64,000 bases of DNA from Euphorbia lathyris (taxonomy: Eukaryota > Streptophyta > Magnoliopsida > Malpighiales > Euphorbiaceae). The stretch is from assembly GCF_963576675.1 (NCBI RefSeq), contig NC_088916.1, forward strand, positions 88,863,501 to 88,927,500, read 5' to 3'. The notes under the pieces were generated by a model. That model worked only from the letters and a program-made list of their open reading frames with translations, made no database searches and was not told the origin of the DNA. Each line of letters begins with the position of its first letter. Position 1 is the first letter of the stretch. The position numbers were made by a program, and so were the translations under genes. Positions 35,145 through 47,192 of the stretch are shown one piece after another.

Positions 35145-36530
35145 CTATTTATCACTGGACGTGCCCCTCCCATTCGCCCAGTGTTCCATGAAGCTCTTCA
35201 TCGTCATCATCATAGGGGTACTCATTTTGGCTCCATCCAACATCCTCCAACTCATCATCACAGTAGAACCTATCTTCATTATCTTCATAATTAGGAGCTC
35301 CGCTTTGGTTCCACTCAAGGCTCCTTGATTCAACTTCATACACCCTACCCTTATCAGCTTCATAAGTATATTCAGTTTGGCTCCACTCACCATCACAGTA
35401 GAACCTATCTTCATTATCTTCATAATTAGGAGCTCCGCTTTGGTTCCGCTCAGTGATCCGACGCTCATCTCTATCGTAATAGGTTTCATCATCTTCATCA
35501 TAATCAAGTTCATTCTAATGATGATGAAATCTACCTTCATCATATAATTCACCATCAAGATCACTCTCTTCCCCTTCAACCTCATTCCCAGACCCATTAT
35601 CATCATACTAAAATTCATTGCTGCTGTCTAGCCCATTCTCATAAGGGTCCTCCTCTCTATCAATCTTCCACTCGAGTTCACCTCCTTCATAATTATTTCC
35701 AAATTCGTACAACTCCTCTTCCTCCACCCAATCTTCCCCACGACCTCTCGCTTCCATCCGCTCCTTTTTATAGTTCAAGCCGATCACTCCCTTTGCTGAG
35801 TGGTCCAACTTAAACGACCTTCGACATCCGAGCATTGTTGATCCGCCAACATCTCTCCCATCACCATAATCATAAACCTCCACACATAAAATAAATTCCT
35901 CATCTGCCTTAAAGAGATTCGCCAACCCAAAATCATCATCCACTTCTTTAGGATTAGGGTTATCACCCTCATTAAGCATACGAGTGAAGTTTTGCCTATG
36001 GGGCATTTCATCAAACACATAGTGTGCACCCTTTTCTATTTGAACTTCTTCAAAGTTCCTACATGCTATCCCCTCTTCCTCCTCATTCACAGATACATCT
36101 AAGTTCTCATCCACAAATTCATTATCAACAACTCCACAATGACAACTTAAATCACCAACAACATCACAAATAACCAAATCCTCACTAATAATAGGCATAC
36201 CCACAACTTCCACAAGAATTGAAGGTTTTGGATTTACCTTTTCCTTAGGGAATAGGGGACAGATTTGGCATGAATCTTTAGGAGTTGAGATAGTGGCTCT
36301 TGCATTTTCAGTGACTCCTTCCTTCCTCTGATTTAGATCTCCGGCAGTGGGTCTGACCAATGCTAAAACCTTTCGTTGGGAATTTTCCCAGGAGGTGGAT
36401 AACTCCTGGTACCGTTGGTTGGCTTGCCTCTCCCTCTCGATACTGGCTTGGATCCGTCCCGTGAGACGTTCCCACAGCTCTTCATATTTCCGACCAATGG
36501 CCTCTAGAGAACCTTGTGATTGTCGAGGTT
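35145..36530 (-). pseudogene. Acidic repeat protein, two stops and lost start (copy B)
   Basis: Same frame and domain order as copy A. It carries in-frame TAG codons at 35610-35608 and 35517-35515. Homology ends at about 36530, a few codons after the normal start. Upstream the frame continues by chance into foreign LTR-like DNA to an ATG at 36756, giving an artificial chimeric N-terminus. Confidence 0.75.
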
Positions 36531-37679
36531 TGATAACTTGTGGAAAAATCCTTGATCGGAGCACTTCCCTGTGAGGCGCCGTTGGGATCGGCCGGGGACA
36601 CTCCGATGCCAAAGTCAGTAATATTTCTGAGAATAAACTGTAAGCACAAAAGTAGAGAATCAGTAAGTGTACCTTTGATCCTAGGAAGCTGGGGTATTTA
36701 TATAGGTTTCTGTAACCTTCAGCATTAATGGGGAAGCAGGTGAAGAGTTGTGTCATTACTCATCTTTAATTGCTATCAATTCTCCATTAATCCCAGCATT
36801 TAGCATTGAAACCCTCAAAGTTGAGGTATTTGAACAGTCAAGTCTTTATTCCCCTTTAATGGCTATTAATTGCCATTTAATTGTATTTATTCCCATTCAT
36901 GGATGGTAATAAAGGCGTCTTTTCGTATTCTTTGATCCGTCAAGGCGTAGATATGCTCTCCTTGAGAGCTATGGCGGGTCTCCACTACTCGCTCTCATCG
37001 GGCGTATCTCGTTATGGTGTATCTCGCCATGGTCCACGTGATGTGGCATAATGCTAAAAACTCCTTCCTTTTCTTCGTTATTTATATATTCACCCCTGCA
37101 TTAATCCTGCAAAGATTGTCATTAATTCCATAATAATCATGCATAAATATCTCTTTTAGAAGAAATAATGGTTTGACATTATTTCTATTTATTTTCCCTT
37201 ATTCCTTATTCAAGAATAATTTGGGTTTTTATCAGAAGCCCCCCTAAAGGTATAAAAAGCTCTTTAGGGCTGTTTAAATGGTGTTTCATTTTTCTATCTT
37301 GGAGGAAAGTGGACTCGCCCTAGATGGGGGATCACATATGGATATGATACGCTTTTAGGGGATTTTGCTTCTTCGTGGATAGGTGTCCAACTGTATCCAT
37401 TGTTAGCCTCTAGGGGCTTCTTGAGAGTTATATTTCCTTTAGAAAGGAATAACCTGCCCTTTATGGGACCATTTGTTCCTACCGCATAGGATTATGATTC
37501 GCCTTAGGGACTTATTTTCTTCAGTTCTGCCATATTGAGGAGAATGACCCGCCCTTAGGGATCAGTAGGAATGATCATCCATTTAGGGACTTTTGTGCAT
37601 TTTGTGGGGGGTTTTGACACTCTAGGCACTTGCCTTTTTAGCATTTACTCATTTTCCAAAGTGTTTTTACTTTGCATTT

Positions 37680-38175
37680 GTGAAGACGAGACTTCATTGC
37701 TTTTGATAAAGACGAGACTTTATTAATTGGATGAAGATGAGGCCTCATGAATTAGATGAAGACGAGGCTTTATTAATTGGATGAAGACAAGGCTTCATTG
37801 ATTGGATGAAGATGAGGCTTCATGAATTGGATGAAGACGAGGCTTCATGAATTGAAAGAATACGAGGCTTCATTAATTTGATGAAGATGAGGCTTCATTG
37901 CTTGGAGATGAAGACGAGGCTTCATTACTTGGAGATGAAGACGAGGCTTCATTATTTTGATGATGAAGACGAGGCTTCATTAATTGGATGAAGAGGAGGC
38001 TTCATTACTTGGAGATGAAGACGAGGCTTCATTATTTGGAGATGAAGACGAGGCTTCATTATCTTTGATGAAGACGAGGCTTCATTATTTGGAGATGAAG
38101 ACGAGGCTTCATTACTTGGATGAAGAAGAGGCTTCATTATTTGGAGATGAAGACGAGGCTTCATTGTTGGATGAA
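37680..38175. repeat. GAAGACGAGGCTTCATT minisatellite
   Basis: About 17-18 head-to-tail units of 24-34 bp around a 'gaagacgaggcttcatt' core, separated by variable 'tggatga' or 'acttggagat' spacers. It lies inside the probable gypsy LTR. Open frames over it on both strands are compositional. Confidence 0.9.
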
Positions 38176-38264
38176 CCCTTTTCTTTCCAGAACTATCTTT
38201 ACTAATGCATTATATCTTTTAGCAAGTAATTTTCTAGAATTTGGTTTAGGATTTCTCTGACTGT

Positions 38265-38900
38265 TTAGGGTAGGTGGCAAGCCGTACCCCAATATGTGAA
38301 CCTTTGTGAAGGTTTAGAAGCTTTTATTCCTGGTGAGGAAGTTAAGCTGCTTTAGGCGATCGATTTGCTTCCTATCTTTGAGGTGAATCGATCCGCCGCC
38401 AGGTCTTGAGACTCTTCTTTGGGAAGAGTATTTGAGAGTGTAAAGTTCTCACGTCTGAGAAATGTTTTAACTCTGTCTCTGACGGCAATCAATTGTTTCC
38501 TATCTTTGAGGTAGATTGATCCGCCGCTGAGATTATTGTCCGATTGTTTGTAAAACTTAAGTAAAATTGTTTTAATCCTTATGGTCGCCATTTACTTTTA
38601 CGTTTGCGTAAGTAAATATATAAGTTTGTAGGATTTAATATGGAGTAGGTGGCCAGCCATACTCCGTTGTGCGAACCTTTGTGAAGGTTTGAAGCTGTTC
38701 TATTCCTTCTAGAGGAAGTAAAGCTGCCTAGGGGATCAACTTGCTACCTATCTTTGAGGTGAAGCGATCCGCCCGTAGGACTTGTGAACCCTTCTTTGGG
38801 AAGGGAGTGAGAGAGTGTAAAGTCCTTGCGTCCAAGGAATGTTTTAACTCTTTCTCGAATGGTGATCATCTAAAGATGGATCCGCCTATGAGAGTGTTCT
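38265..38900. repeat. Two-unit tandem duplication, about 370 bp
   Basis: Units from about 38265 and about 38642 share 'gaacctttgtgaaggttt', 'cctatctttgaggtgaa', 'gatccgcc' and 'gaatgttttaactct' in order, with moderate divergence. A partial third unit continues to about 39120. It is part of the LTR-like region. Confidence 0.7.
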
Positions 38901-39150
38901 CCTATCTTTGAGGAGAAAGTTGAGGGTGTAATTATCTCATGTTTGAGACGATTTTAACCCGCTTTTGATGGTGGTCAATCCTTTTCATGTCTTTGAGGAG
39001 AGAGTTGAGCTCATTTGAAAGCTCCTGAGGGTCTGTGCTTCTTATCTTTATGGAAAGGGGATCCGCCCGTGATGGGATCAATTGTCCTATCTTTGAGGTA
39101 ATTGATCCACATGTGGAACTTTTCATTCGCCAGCCACTGGGCGTATATCA

Positions 39151-40600
39151 GCACTAAAATCTAGGCAAATGAATATAAGAAGTATGGCGAGAAAGAATAA
39201 ATTATAAAATATAGGATACTATAACAGTTTAATGCACATATAAGAATATGTAAAAATACTGATTTTTAGGCCCATGGTTCCGTCTTTTCTGAGCAACTAG
39301 AACCGCATCCTCAATGATGTTTAACTTATGAGTAATCACATCTGGGCTTACTCCTGTGGGGATCTCATTCTCCTATGTAAATACGCTTTCAGACTCAATG
39401 AGAACTTTTTTAACATCCTCTTTGATCTCAAGTTTTAATCCTTTGGCGATCCGCACCCGCTTTCCATCAGCAATAAGGAGCATTTCTGTGTCGCCCAAAG
39501 CTATAGTGACAAGTTAATATTTCTCACCTTCGTCCTCTTTGGATTGTGGGCGGATTGATAGTGACGCCGAGTATAAGTCTCTTTTGCCACCTTTTGGTTC
39601 CCGCTAATCATTACTCCTCCTTTGCTGGTGGGAATGTACATTGTCAGACGACGGATGGAAATTAGGGCTGCAACCTCTGGCCCTTGGTCTGGATAGTGTG
39701 ACCCGTCACTCCAATGATGTCAACAATGGTTGTTTCTATTTGGATCGGATCAACCTTTAGTTTGGCGAATGCACCTTTGGTGATGACATTGCGAGAACTG
39801 CTCGTGTCTTTACTCGCTTTATTTTATCTCCCATCATTGAATCGCCATTGTTACTACCAATGCATCTGCATGTGGAGAGATTACTGGACATGTTTCTGTA
39901 AAAGGAGCAATGGAGGGATGTTTTATCCAGAGCGGATATTTTTGCTTTTTCCACGGGTGGCTGATACACTGGTCCATCTACTATGACATTAATGACACTT
40001 TTGAATTTATTTTTGGGATCTGTCTTCTGCTTGTCATCTTGTTATTTGTTATTCTGGACAAAGCTATCTAGTTTGCCAGCTCTTAGCAAGCTTCAGTGTG
40101 GTGGCCAACCAGTGTGGTGGCCAACCTGTAGTACGCTTTGGCGTTTCTTCCAACGGTTACATGCTCCCCTCCTTTGGGTTCGGGATATGTAATGTCCCGC
40201 TTATATTGAATCTTTTCTTTTATATTGTGTCAAGTTGGAACCTTTAAACATTCTGTCCGCTTCGTACCCCAGGATCCGTGCTGTGAATGGCGAATTCATG
40301 TTAACTTGATGGCGTACCTTTCTGCATTGTTGTCACCCATTGTGGGGTTTTCATTTAGGCACTCTTTTCACCTTTTTCCTCGCATGGTTTTTATTTAGGC
40401 GCTCTTTTCACCTTTTTCCTCGCAAGGCTTTTATTTTATCTGGATTTGCTCTAACTCCTTTTTGGCCAATGACATAGTCAAGGAATTTTTCTGAAGTGAC
40501 TCTACATATACACTTCTTTGGATTGAGCTTTATTTTTCATGCTAGTGTTTGCACTGGTTGTAGTATTAGCAATTCCCTTGTACCTGTGGGTTAGCACTGA
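39151..40600 (-). pseudogene. Rearranged Ty3/gypsy pol fragments
   Basis: Minus-strand translations, broken by many stops, include a protease-region segment (about 39960-39640, 'RNVITKGAFAKLKVDPIQIE'), the start of RT (about 39330-39260, 'SPDVITHKLNI' then 'QKRRNHGP') and a later RT piece (40541-40432, 'KLNPKKCICRVTSEKFLDY'). The last piece lies upstream of the protease piece, out of order. A 40-bp tandem ('ctcttttcacctttttcctc') is at 40359-40437. Heavily degraded. Confidence 0.65.
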
Positions 40601-42589
40601 AAGAACTCCAGAAGTGGGGCATACTCTGTCCATTATTAAAAGATTGTGGTAAGGCATAAAAGCTATATTCACTTACCTTGGGGGATCAATGGCTTGATCC
40701 ATGGAACATACTTCATAGCAAAAGAATGTTTGCATTGGCCTTGTTGGCAAATATCATGTATGATGCAATTCTCTTTATGGATTTTTTAGTTCATCTTGGA
40801 ATCAACTTAATAATTCCTTCACGTTGGTCACTGCCTCTAGAATGAACTTAGTCAAAGGATAAAACCGAGTAAATATTATATGTCAAACAAATTCTTAATG
40901 GAATTTTAATCGTGCTTGTTTTAATAATAATATCACGTATAACGGTCATAACCATAAAGATTGCTACTGCACATGAATATCATAATGAATTCTTAATAAA
41001 TAACCATAATGAGAATGGTTTAAGAATAATGTCCTTTTGTATTTCAATGCGCATTAATATCCAAGATAGCATATTTATTTTAAACGTCATAAAAGTTATG
41101 ACATTCTATATTGGGTAAGATATCTTACATAGTTGCTATTTATTTGCAATTAATATTGTGCATCCGTACATTAATGGCATTCAGAGATCATTAAAGCCTC
41201 ATTTGAATGAGGTGTAATTAAAGAAATGTAAGTGATGATTTAATAATATAGGTATATATAAAATTACTCTTGAATCATTTCATTTGTACGAATAAAATAA
41301 AATACAAAGGTTAATTTTGGAAGAAAAATACATGTACCATGATTCTCCTCCAATTTGGGGTGTAAGGAAAATTGCTCAAAATTCATCATCACCTACCTTC
41401 ATATACTATCCTCCAAACAATCTCTAAGGAACTGTCATGTATATCCTAAGGATTTTGCATAAATTAATGTTCTGATTCGAAACCGACACTTGCACTATTT
41501 TGTAGTTAGCTCAGGACATGAAAGTTTTGTTTATCCAATTTGGTAATTCACCAGCTCATAATGGCCTTAATAGTTAGGGACAATTATAGGATAATTACAA
41601 ATAGACTCAATATTTTCAAGTCTCTTGTGTTGGTAACAGAAATTCTAACAATGTCAAATAAACAGTTTTTATATGAATAGACACGTCCTTGTAAAAAAAG
41701 GAATGAAATAACAGTTTGACAAAACAATATTCAAAATATGAATTTCTGATATTAAAAGTACTATATAGGAGAAAAGCCATATATAGATGGTGAATTGTAC
41801 AAGGAAAAACCAAATATGATTTTTTTTGTAATTTCTTCTAATAGTTATATGCATGTTCATCCAAAAGACTAATCAGATCTAAATCATTTGTAATTACACG
41901 AGCCTTTTATGATATCTTAATATTAAGTGATAAAATCACCTTGAATGGATGAATTTGTTATAAAATTCCAAGATTACGGATCTCATACATGCATCTTGTA
42001 CTAATTCAATGATAATATCATATTACACTTGTCATGCATAAAAATATGAGGGCATAATAAGCATGCAAGATTTAATGAATCTTTCACAGTTTATTAGATT
42101 TATCATAATAACATGTAATGATATTCATAGCACTTTATAAGAGTGAGGGATCTCAAATTTTTTTTAATTAAAAATGGAATAAAAAAGGGGAGGAAACTTA
42201 TCTTTTTCATCATAAAGTTCCAGATTTAATGTAGAAAACTCTTTCCCACCAATATATGGAGAACTGTATCTTTGGACAGATTTGTTGTACTGATTGAGCC
42301 AAAGTTTGAGATAGTGAATTTCCATATTCATTTTCCAAGTGTTTATTATAAATATAGTTATATTATTCATTCAACTCTACAATGAGGCCAAATAAGTTGG
42401 TATTTAAGGTATAAAATGGGTTGAAATTTTAATTTTAAACTTAATTATTAAAGAGACTTTTATATTTTATTTCGTCTGGGATCCATAAACTATGGGGACC
42501 GGCCTTTCTTTATGAAACTTTTATTTAAATAAAAGATAAAGTTAAGTGATTTTTTAACAAAATTAAACATTAGTGTCAATTTACTTTTA
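40601..42589. other. Unassigned AT-rich DNA
   Basis: No gene recognised on either strand. 42480-42570 has diverged similarity to 50985-51065 ('ggaacttttataaataaa'-type words), flanking the LINE on both sides. Confidence 0.45.
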
Positions 42590-42630
42590 TTAAAGGGAGG
42601 TCTATTCATGACAATGTTTTGATCGCATTT
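42590..42630 (+). pseudogene. LINE reverse transcriptase, upstream fragment
   Basis: About 14 codons of the 'GRSIHDNVLIA' motif found at the start of plant LINE RT domains. The element is 5'-truncated here and cut at 42630 by the gypsy insertion; it resumes at 48714. Confidence 0.75.
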
Positions 42631-44140
42631 TGTTATCTTGCATTTTCATATAGTTTTTAATATATTTTAATTGTAGTAATCATACATTTTAAGATAGTTT
42701 TTAATATTTTATAATTGTTTTATGTTTAGTTTTGTGTTTTAAGAAATAATGCTTGTTCCATACGTTTTTAGGTATTATTTGAGGCAAAAATGCAATTATG
42801 GAATCATTACTGAAGTAAATAAAGTTGCCCAGTCAAAACTCCCTCCAGTCACGACCTCGTAGAAGTTCAAGAATGAAGAATCCATGATTCTTTAAATAAG
42901 TCTTTATTGTCATAAATTCCTCAATAACCATCCAAGGAATGTTATGACTATTTGAAGAGTCTTTTGAATGCTCAAGAAGGAGTTACACTAATTAATGCTC
43001 TCTTTAATTACATGAAAGTTAAAAAGTTACAAAGAAGAATTCAACTCTCCATTAATCTTCTTTTTAACTACATCAAAGTTAGGAAGTTAGAGCAAAGAAT
43101 TCAATCATCCATTAATCTTCTCTTTAATAGCATTAAAGTTGGAGGTTACAATGAATGCATGAAGGCATGTGCACTATAAATACCTACATTTGGAAGCATG
43201 AAGTCAGACCTGGAACAATGGAACATGCCTCACCACACTCTCTTAGCTCTCTCTTTTAGATTTTTTATAGTTTCTTTTTGTTCATTTTCTTTCTACCTTT
43301 GTAACTGATTCTAGTTTTATTTCAAAGTTTATTCTCCTTCATCTTTTCTTTTCTTTAATTATGTTTTCTAGTTTGTTTTCTATTAAATTTCTTGTTTTCT
43401 TTCCATCTACCATGAACTAACTCCTCCATAGCTAGAGCTATGACGGATCCTAATCGAAGTAGATGATTTACTTTCAATCCTATTTCAGGTTCATGATTTA
43501 TTAATTAGAGAATTAAACTATGGAGCTTAATTTCCTAGTTAGATATCTGATCAATATTTAGCTAAATTACAATTAATGATTTTGGTTGACCGACACTAAG
43601 ATAATTAATGGAACTACATAGTTTAGACCTGTGTCTATACGGTGCGGTTTTTCAGGGTTTAGTTTCACGACTTAACTTTGGGGTTATTTTAGAGAACTTA
43701 ATGCTTTCATTATACCTTTATTCTTGACTGGGCCAAAGCTAGGATAATTGTATGTGAAATAGGATTAATCTTGACTAGACCAAAGCTTGGTTAATTACTT
43801 TAGGAAATAATCACCGTCTCTAGATTAAAACTTAAGAACTTGGATAGGATTGAGTGTGGATTATATACATTAGGTTAGGTGAAGCCTTGCTCTAGTGATT
43901 TACATCATATTTAAATTCATTTTATTTCCCTTCTTTGTTTACTTTATTTAATTGTTTCAAATTTATTAGTTTAATATCACAACCAATTCAAGTTTTGATT
44001 GCTTAGATAATAGAAATTCACAAAAATCAATAGATATAAACACAATCCTCGAGGGAACAATACTCTACTTATTCTTTATTACTTGATCACGATGGGGTGC
44101 ACTTGCCCTTAGTTTTGCACGATATACATTTCGTCCATCA
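42631..44140 (+). repeat. 5' LTR of the non-autonomous gypsy element
   Basis: 1510 bp, near-identical to 47193-48708. It contains three related 'cattaatcttct/ctctttaat' units around 42990-43150. A TATA-like 'ctataaatac' lies at about 43174-43183. Confidence 0.95.
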
Positions 44141-44146
44141 AGTTTT

Positions 44147-44161
44147 TGGCGCCGTTGCCGG
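44147..44161 (+). other. Primer binding site of the gypsy element
   Basis: 'tggcgccgttgccgg', 6 bp after the LTR. It is complementary to the tRNA 3' end reported as primer for Athila/Tat-type elements. Confidence 0.85.
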
Positions 44162-44274
44162 GGATTGTTTGTTTTATAATTTTGATTTAGTTGAAGTTCT
44201 ATTAATTTAAGCGTTTTTTTATATATTTTGTTCCTTTTTATCATTTTTTTCTTTTATGTTTATTTTGCAAGGTG

Positions 44275-45093
44275 ATGGATCAAAATAGTTATCCATGGTG
44301 GTTGAATGCTCCAACATTCAACAACCACTTAGAGATGCAAGCTCAAGCCAATGAGGATAAATTTTTGATGTTTATGAAGGATAACTTTTCGGATGTGTCT
44401 CTTCGCGATGCGGCATGTATACATTACGGGGGTTTACATTTTGAACTGGATTGTCAATATCAAAATTCAAATCTTTATACTAATTCTTGTTATATGGATG
44501 ATCAATATGAGCTGCCTAGAGAAGAAATTTCAAGCACGTTTTCCCCATATTGGGAGAATGGTTATGTGTGTCATCAAGATTCTCAAACCTTATCACCAAA
44601 TTTTGAGCATGAGGAGGATCCACAATGGAAAGAAATAATCGATATTATTGAGCAGATAAATAATAAATTCTCTTCATTGGAGACTTTTACCAAAAATATC
44701 GATGCTTCTCAGAGAAATATAATGAAAACTTTAGAAGATCTGATTGCAATTACATCAAATGATGAACCATATTCAGATTTTTCGAGTGAAGCATATAACT
44801 TGATTGAACCTCAACATGAAGAAGTCCTTGAGGAATGTTCAGATATATGTTTGGTGATAAGTTGTGAAGATAAATCAATAGGAGAAAAAGAGCTGGAAAT
44901 TTCAAATCAAGTGGAAAGTTCCATTACCCGAATAGATGAGATCACCACACCTGAACTTGTGGTGCAGAAATCCATGATTGAAGAGTTTGAAACAATCCCG
45001 ACTGAAGAATTTTACGTGTTATATGACTTACCAAAAGAGTCAAAAAGGGAGACATCTAAACTCTTTCATAACTTTTATAAATTTATGTCATAG
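44275..45093 (+). CDS. Unknown 272-residue acidic protein of the non-autonomous gypsy element
   Basis: The only long frame in the element. I place the start at ATG 44275 because the preceding codon at 44272 is GTG; it lies just after 'ttttgcaag'. The N-terminus is Trp/Asn-rich ('NSYPWWLNAPTFNNHLEMQA'), the middle (about residues 115-165) is likely helical or coiled coil, and the C-terminal half is strongly acidic. No zinc knuckle, protease or RT motif is visible. It may be a reduced gag or an unrelated ORF carried by this family. The frame is intact, which suits the young LTRs. Function unknown. Confidence 0.6.
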   Translation: MDQNSYPWWLNAPTFNNHLEMQAQANEDKFLMFMKDNFSDVSLRDAACIHYGGLHFELDCQYQNSNLYTNSCYMDDQYELPREEISSTFSPYWENGYVCHQDSQTLSPNFEHEEDPQWKEIIDIIEQINNKFSSLETFTKNIDASQRNIMKTLEDLIAITSNDEPYSDFSSEAYNLIEPQHEEVLEECSDICLVISCEDKSIGEKELEISNQVESSITRIDEITTPELVVQKSMIEEFETIPTEEFYVLYDLPKESKRETSKLFHNFYKFMS

Positions 45094-47192
45094 ATTTTGT
45101 TGATTTATTTTGAAGCTAAAAATCCAATTTGCATTTATAGAATATTTATTAAAGAATTTGGATTCCTTATAAGGCTTCATTCATTTACATAAAATGGAGG
45201 TTTGTAGTCAAGCTAAACGACTATAATCTTAGCGCTTCCGGGAGGCAACCCGAGTTTTTACTTCTCTTAGTTTATCTTTTATTTACAATATTTCTTTAAG
45301 TTTTATTTATTTGTTTATTTATTTTGCAGGTAAAAAAAACAGAAAAACAAACAAATTGGTGGAACAGTTGAATTGAACTATCTCATATCCTCTACCACAT
45401 TCGGTTTAAGGGAGTTTTTCTTTAACCTTTTTACTTTTTCACTTTACTTTTTATCGCATTTTTGGGAGTAAATGCTTGCTCTAAAGTGTGAGGAAGGGTA
45501 AAAAGGGTTTTATCTATCTTAGTTTAAGTTTTTATTATTTATTGTTTATGTTTGTGTTTATTGTTTTTTTAGGATAATTTCATTTAGTTGCATGCTTCCT
45601 TACATGTTAAAATCATTGTCTTTGCTTTTCAAGGATTTGAGATGGACTTAGGAAGAAAACTCGTAAACAATTGACCCTTAATAGGATGAAACTTCACCAT
45701 GGCAGTCATAAGTTTTGAAATTACATTTTTTTTTAGAATTACGAAACTGAGGAACTTTAGATTAAAATGGGAGTTCCGGAGACTACATTTTGTGGACTGA
45801 AAATAAGCATTGAACTTGTCATTTGGTTTAACTTTTTGGTACAAATATTAACCCGAACATATGTGAGATTTTGAGACCAACAATTTGAGCATTTTATTAC
45901 ACATTGCTCGGTTTATTTTTTTTCTTGAGTGTGCTCATACTTGCTATTGTCTATAGAATTTGCATCAAATGCTAGTCGAAACCTCGTGCATCCAGTTGGA
46001 ACTTGGCGTGATCAAGGCAATTAAGTGTAGCCCTTTGTTAATGTTAAAACTTATTTTTTCTTGTTTAAACCCAAAACCCTTTTACATCGTGTTTAGTTAA
46101 GCCCCGTTGAAGCCTACGTATACCATTTTCTTTGTTTCACCACATTACAAACCTTAAACGTCTTAAATACTCTTTTCTCACCCGTGAATTTACAATTATT
46201 GTGCACAAATAGGAATGTTTTAGGGAGCTCAAGATTTGTGGAAAATAGGAAGCCGAGAATTATTTTTGCTACTTTATGTGCTTTTGCAAAGAAAAAAAGA
46301 AGAAAAAAATAATAAAATAATAAAAAAAAGCTCAAGAAAAGAAAAAAAAATTAAAAAAAAGAAAGAAAAAAAAGAGAAAAAGCATTGGGTTGAGTCATTT
46401 AGTTCGAGGTGGAGATTCATGCACAATCGATCTAAAAAAATGCATTTGAAGCAAGGAATTGTAATCTGTAAAAATAAGATAAGAACAAGGATAAACGAGT
46501 GAATACTCAACATTATTGGTTGCAGTCTTGGAGATAGAAGTGAGTAAGAAGAAAAAAAAAGCGATTCTCATATGCTTGCTTATGAAACTCTTGCTTCTGG
46601 CCTTGTTCTGGAATTAATACCTAATAAAGAAGAAAAAAAAGGGAAAATTGTTTTCTCATCAGTAGCACATGTTATGTTTATCGGCTAATCTTTGAAGAGC
46701 TTCGAGTCTTATTGTATCTATTTTGCACAACTAGTTGTTTATTCACTTTCCACATATTTTCCTTATCCAAACCTATCCCTAAACCAACATTACAACCCGT
46801 AAAAGACCTTGGGATCTTGTTTCTGACTAGATAAGCACAATGGTAACAACTGGATGACAATGCAAATTCAGCATAGTCAAAGCTAGTATAGAGCTTGAGA
46901 GACAAAGTTTACACCTAAACACTTGAGTGAAATGAGTGACCAAAATAGTTTGCCTTTTGATCTTGTGACATGATTGAAGATACGTCTACTTGTGTTGGTT
47001 TGCGGAGAAACGCCTAGAATCTTTTAGCGTCCAAACCTTTTGTTTTTCATCCAAACTTGTAAAATCGAGATCTATGAATGCCAAGTGAAGTAAATCGTGT
47101 TATTGTGTGAATTATTTATAGTGAGTATTCTAAAGTTTGTTTTGAGTCTAAGGCTTGCTTGAGGACAAGCAAGGTTCAAAGTGTGAGGAAGT
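45094..47192 (+). other. Non-coding interior and polypurine tract of the gypsy element
   Basis: Contains 'cgcttccgggaggcaaccc' (about 45233-45251) and 'cttgaggacaagcaagg' (about 47158-47174), words that recur in plant gypsy elements, plus a poly(A)-rich tract at 46288-46380. The polypurine tract is at 47181-47192. No pol remnants were seen. Confidence 0.7.

Larger units (their letters stand above)
30875..36530 (-). mobile_element. Tandem array of a non-autonomous LTR retrotransposon (LTR-int-LTR-int)
   Basis: Two LTRs (30875-32031 and 33540-35078) and two internal regions (32032-33539 and 35079-36530) alternate in the same orientation. LTRs start TGATGCGG and end GTATCA on the minus strand. 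The primer site for tRNA-iMet is present after the second LTR. The second internal region runs on past LTR 2 without a target duplication and is cut at 36530, where an unrelated LTR-like sequence begins. The 5 bp left of the array (gcacc) has no partner. Such structures arise by recombination between LTRs of neighbouring copies. The family has no protease, integrase or RT. Confidence 0.85.
36531..39150 (-). repeat. Probable Ty3/gypsy LTR (about 2.6 kb)
   Basis: On the minus strand it would start TGATA (39150) and end TATCA (36531). The segment just inside its end ('ggcatcggagtgtccccggc' near 36610-36590) resembles LTR ends of plant gypsy elements of the Tat/Retand type. Gypsy pol fragments on the same strand lie upstream, so this would be the 3' LTR. 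A matching second LTR is not in the window and no clear polypurine tract was found, hence moderate confidence. Confidence 0.5.

Noticed and set aside
30875..36530. A single 5.7-kb LTR element
   Set aside because: Internal sequence occurs twice around one shared LTR, and no matching target duplication brackets the region.
37952..38205. Overlapping open frames on both strands over the GAAGACGAGG repeats
   Set aside because: Compositional by-product of a minisatellite.
46236..46513. Lys-rich and Phe-rich overlapping frames
   Set aside because: They come from a poly(A)-rich tract in the gypsy interior.
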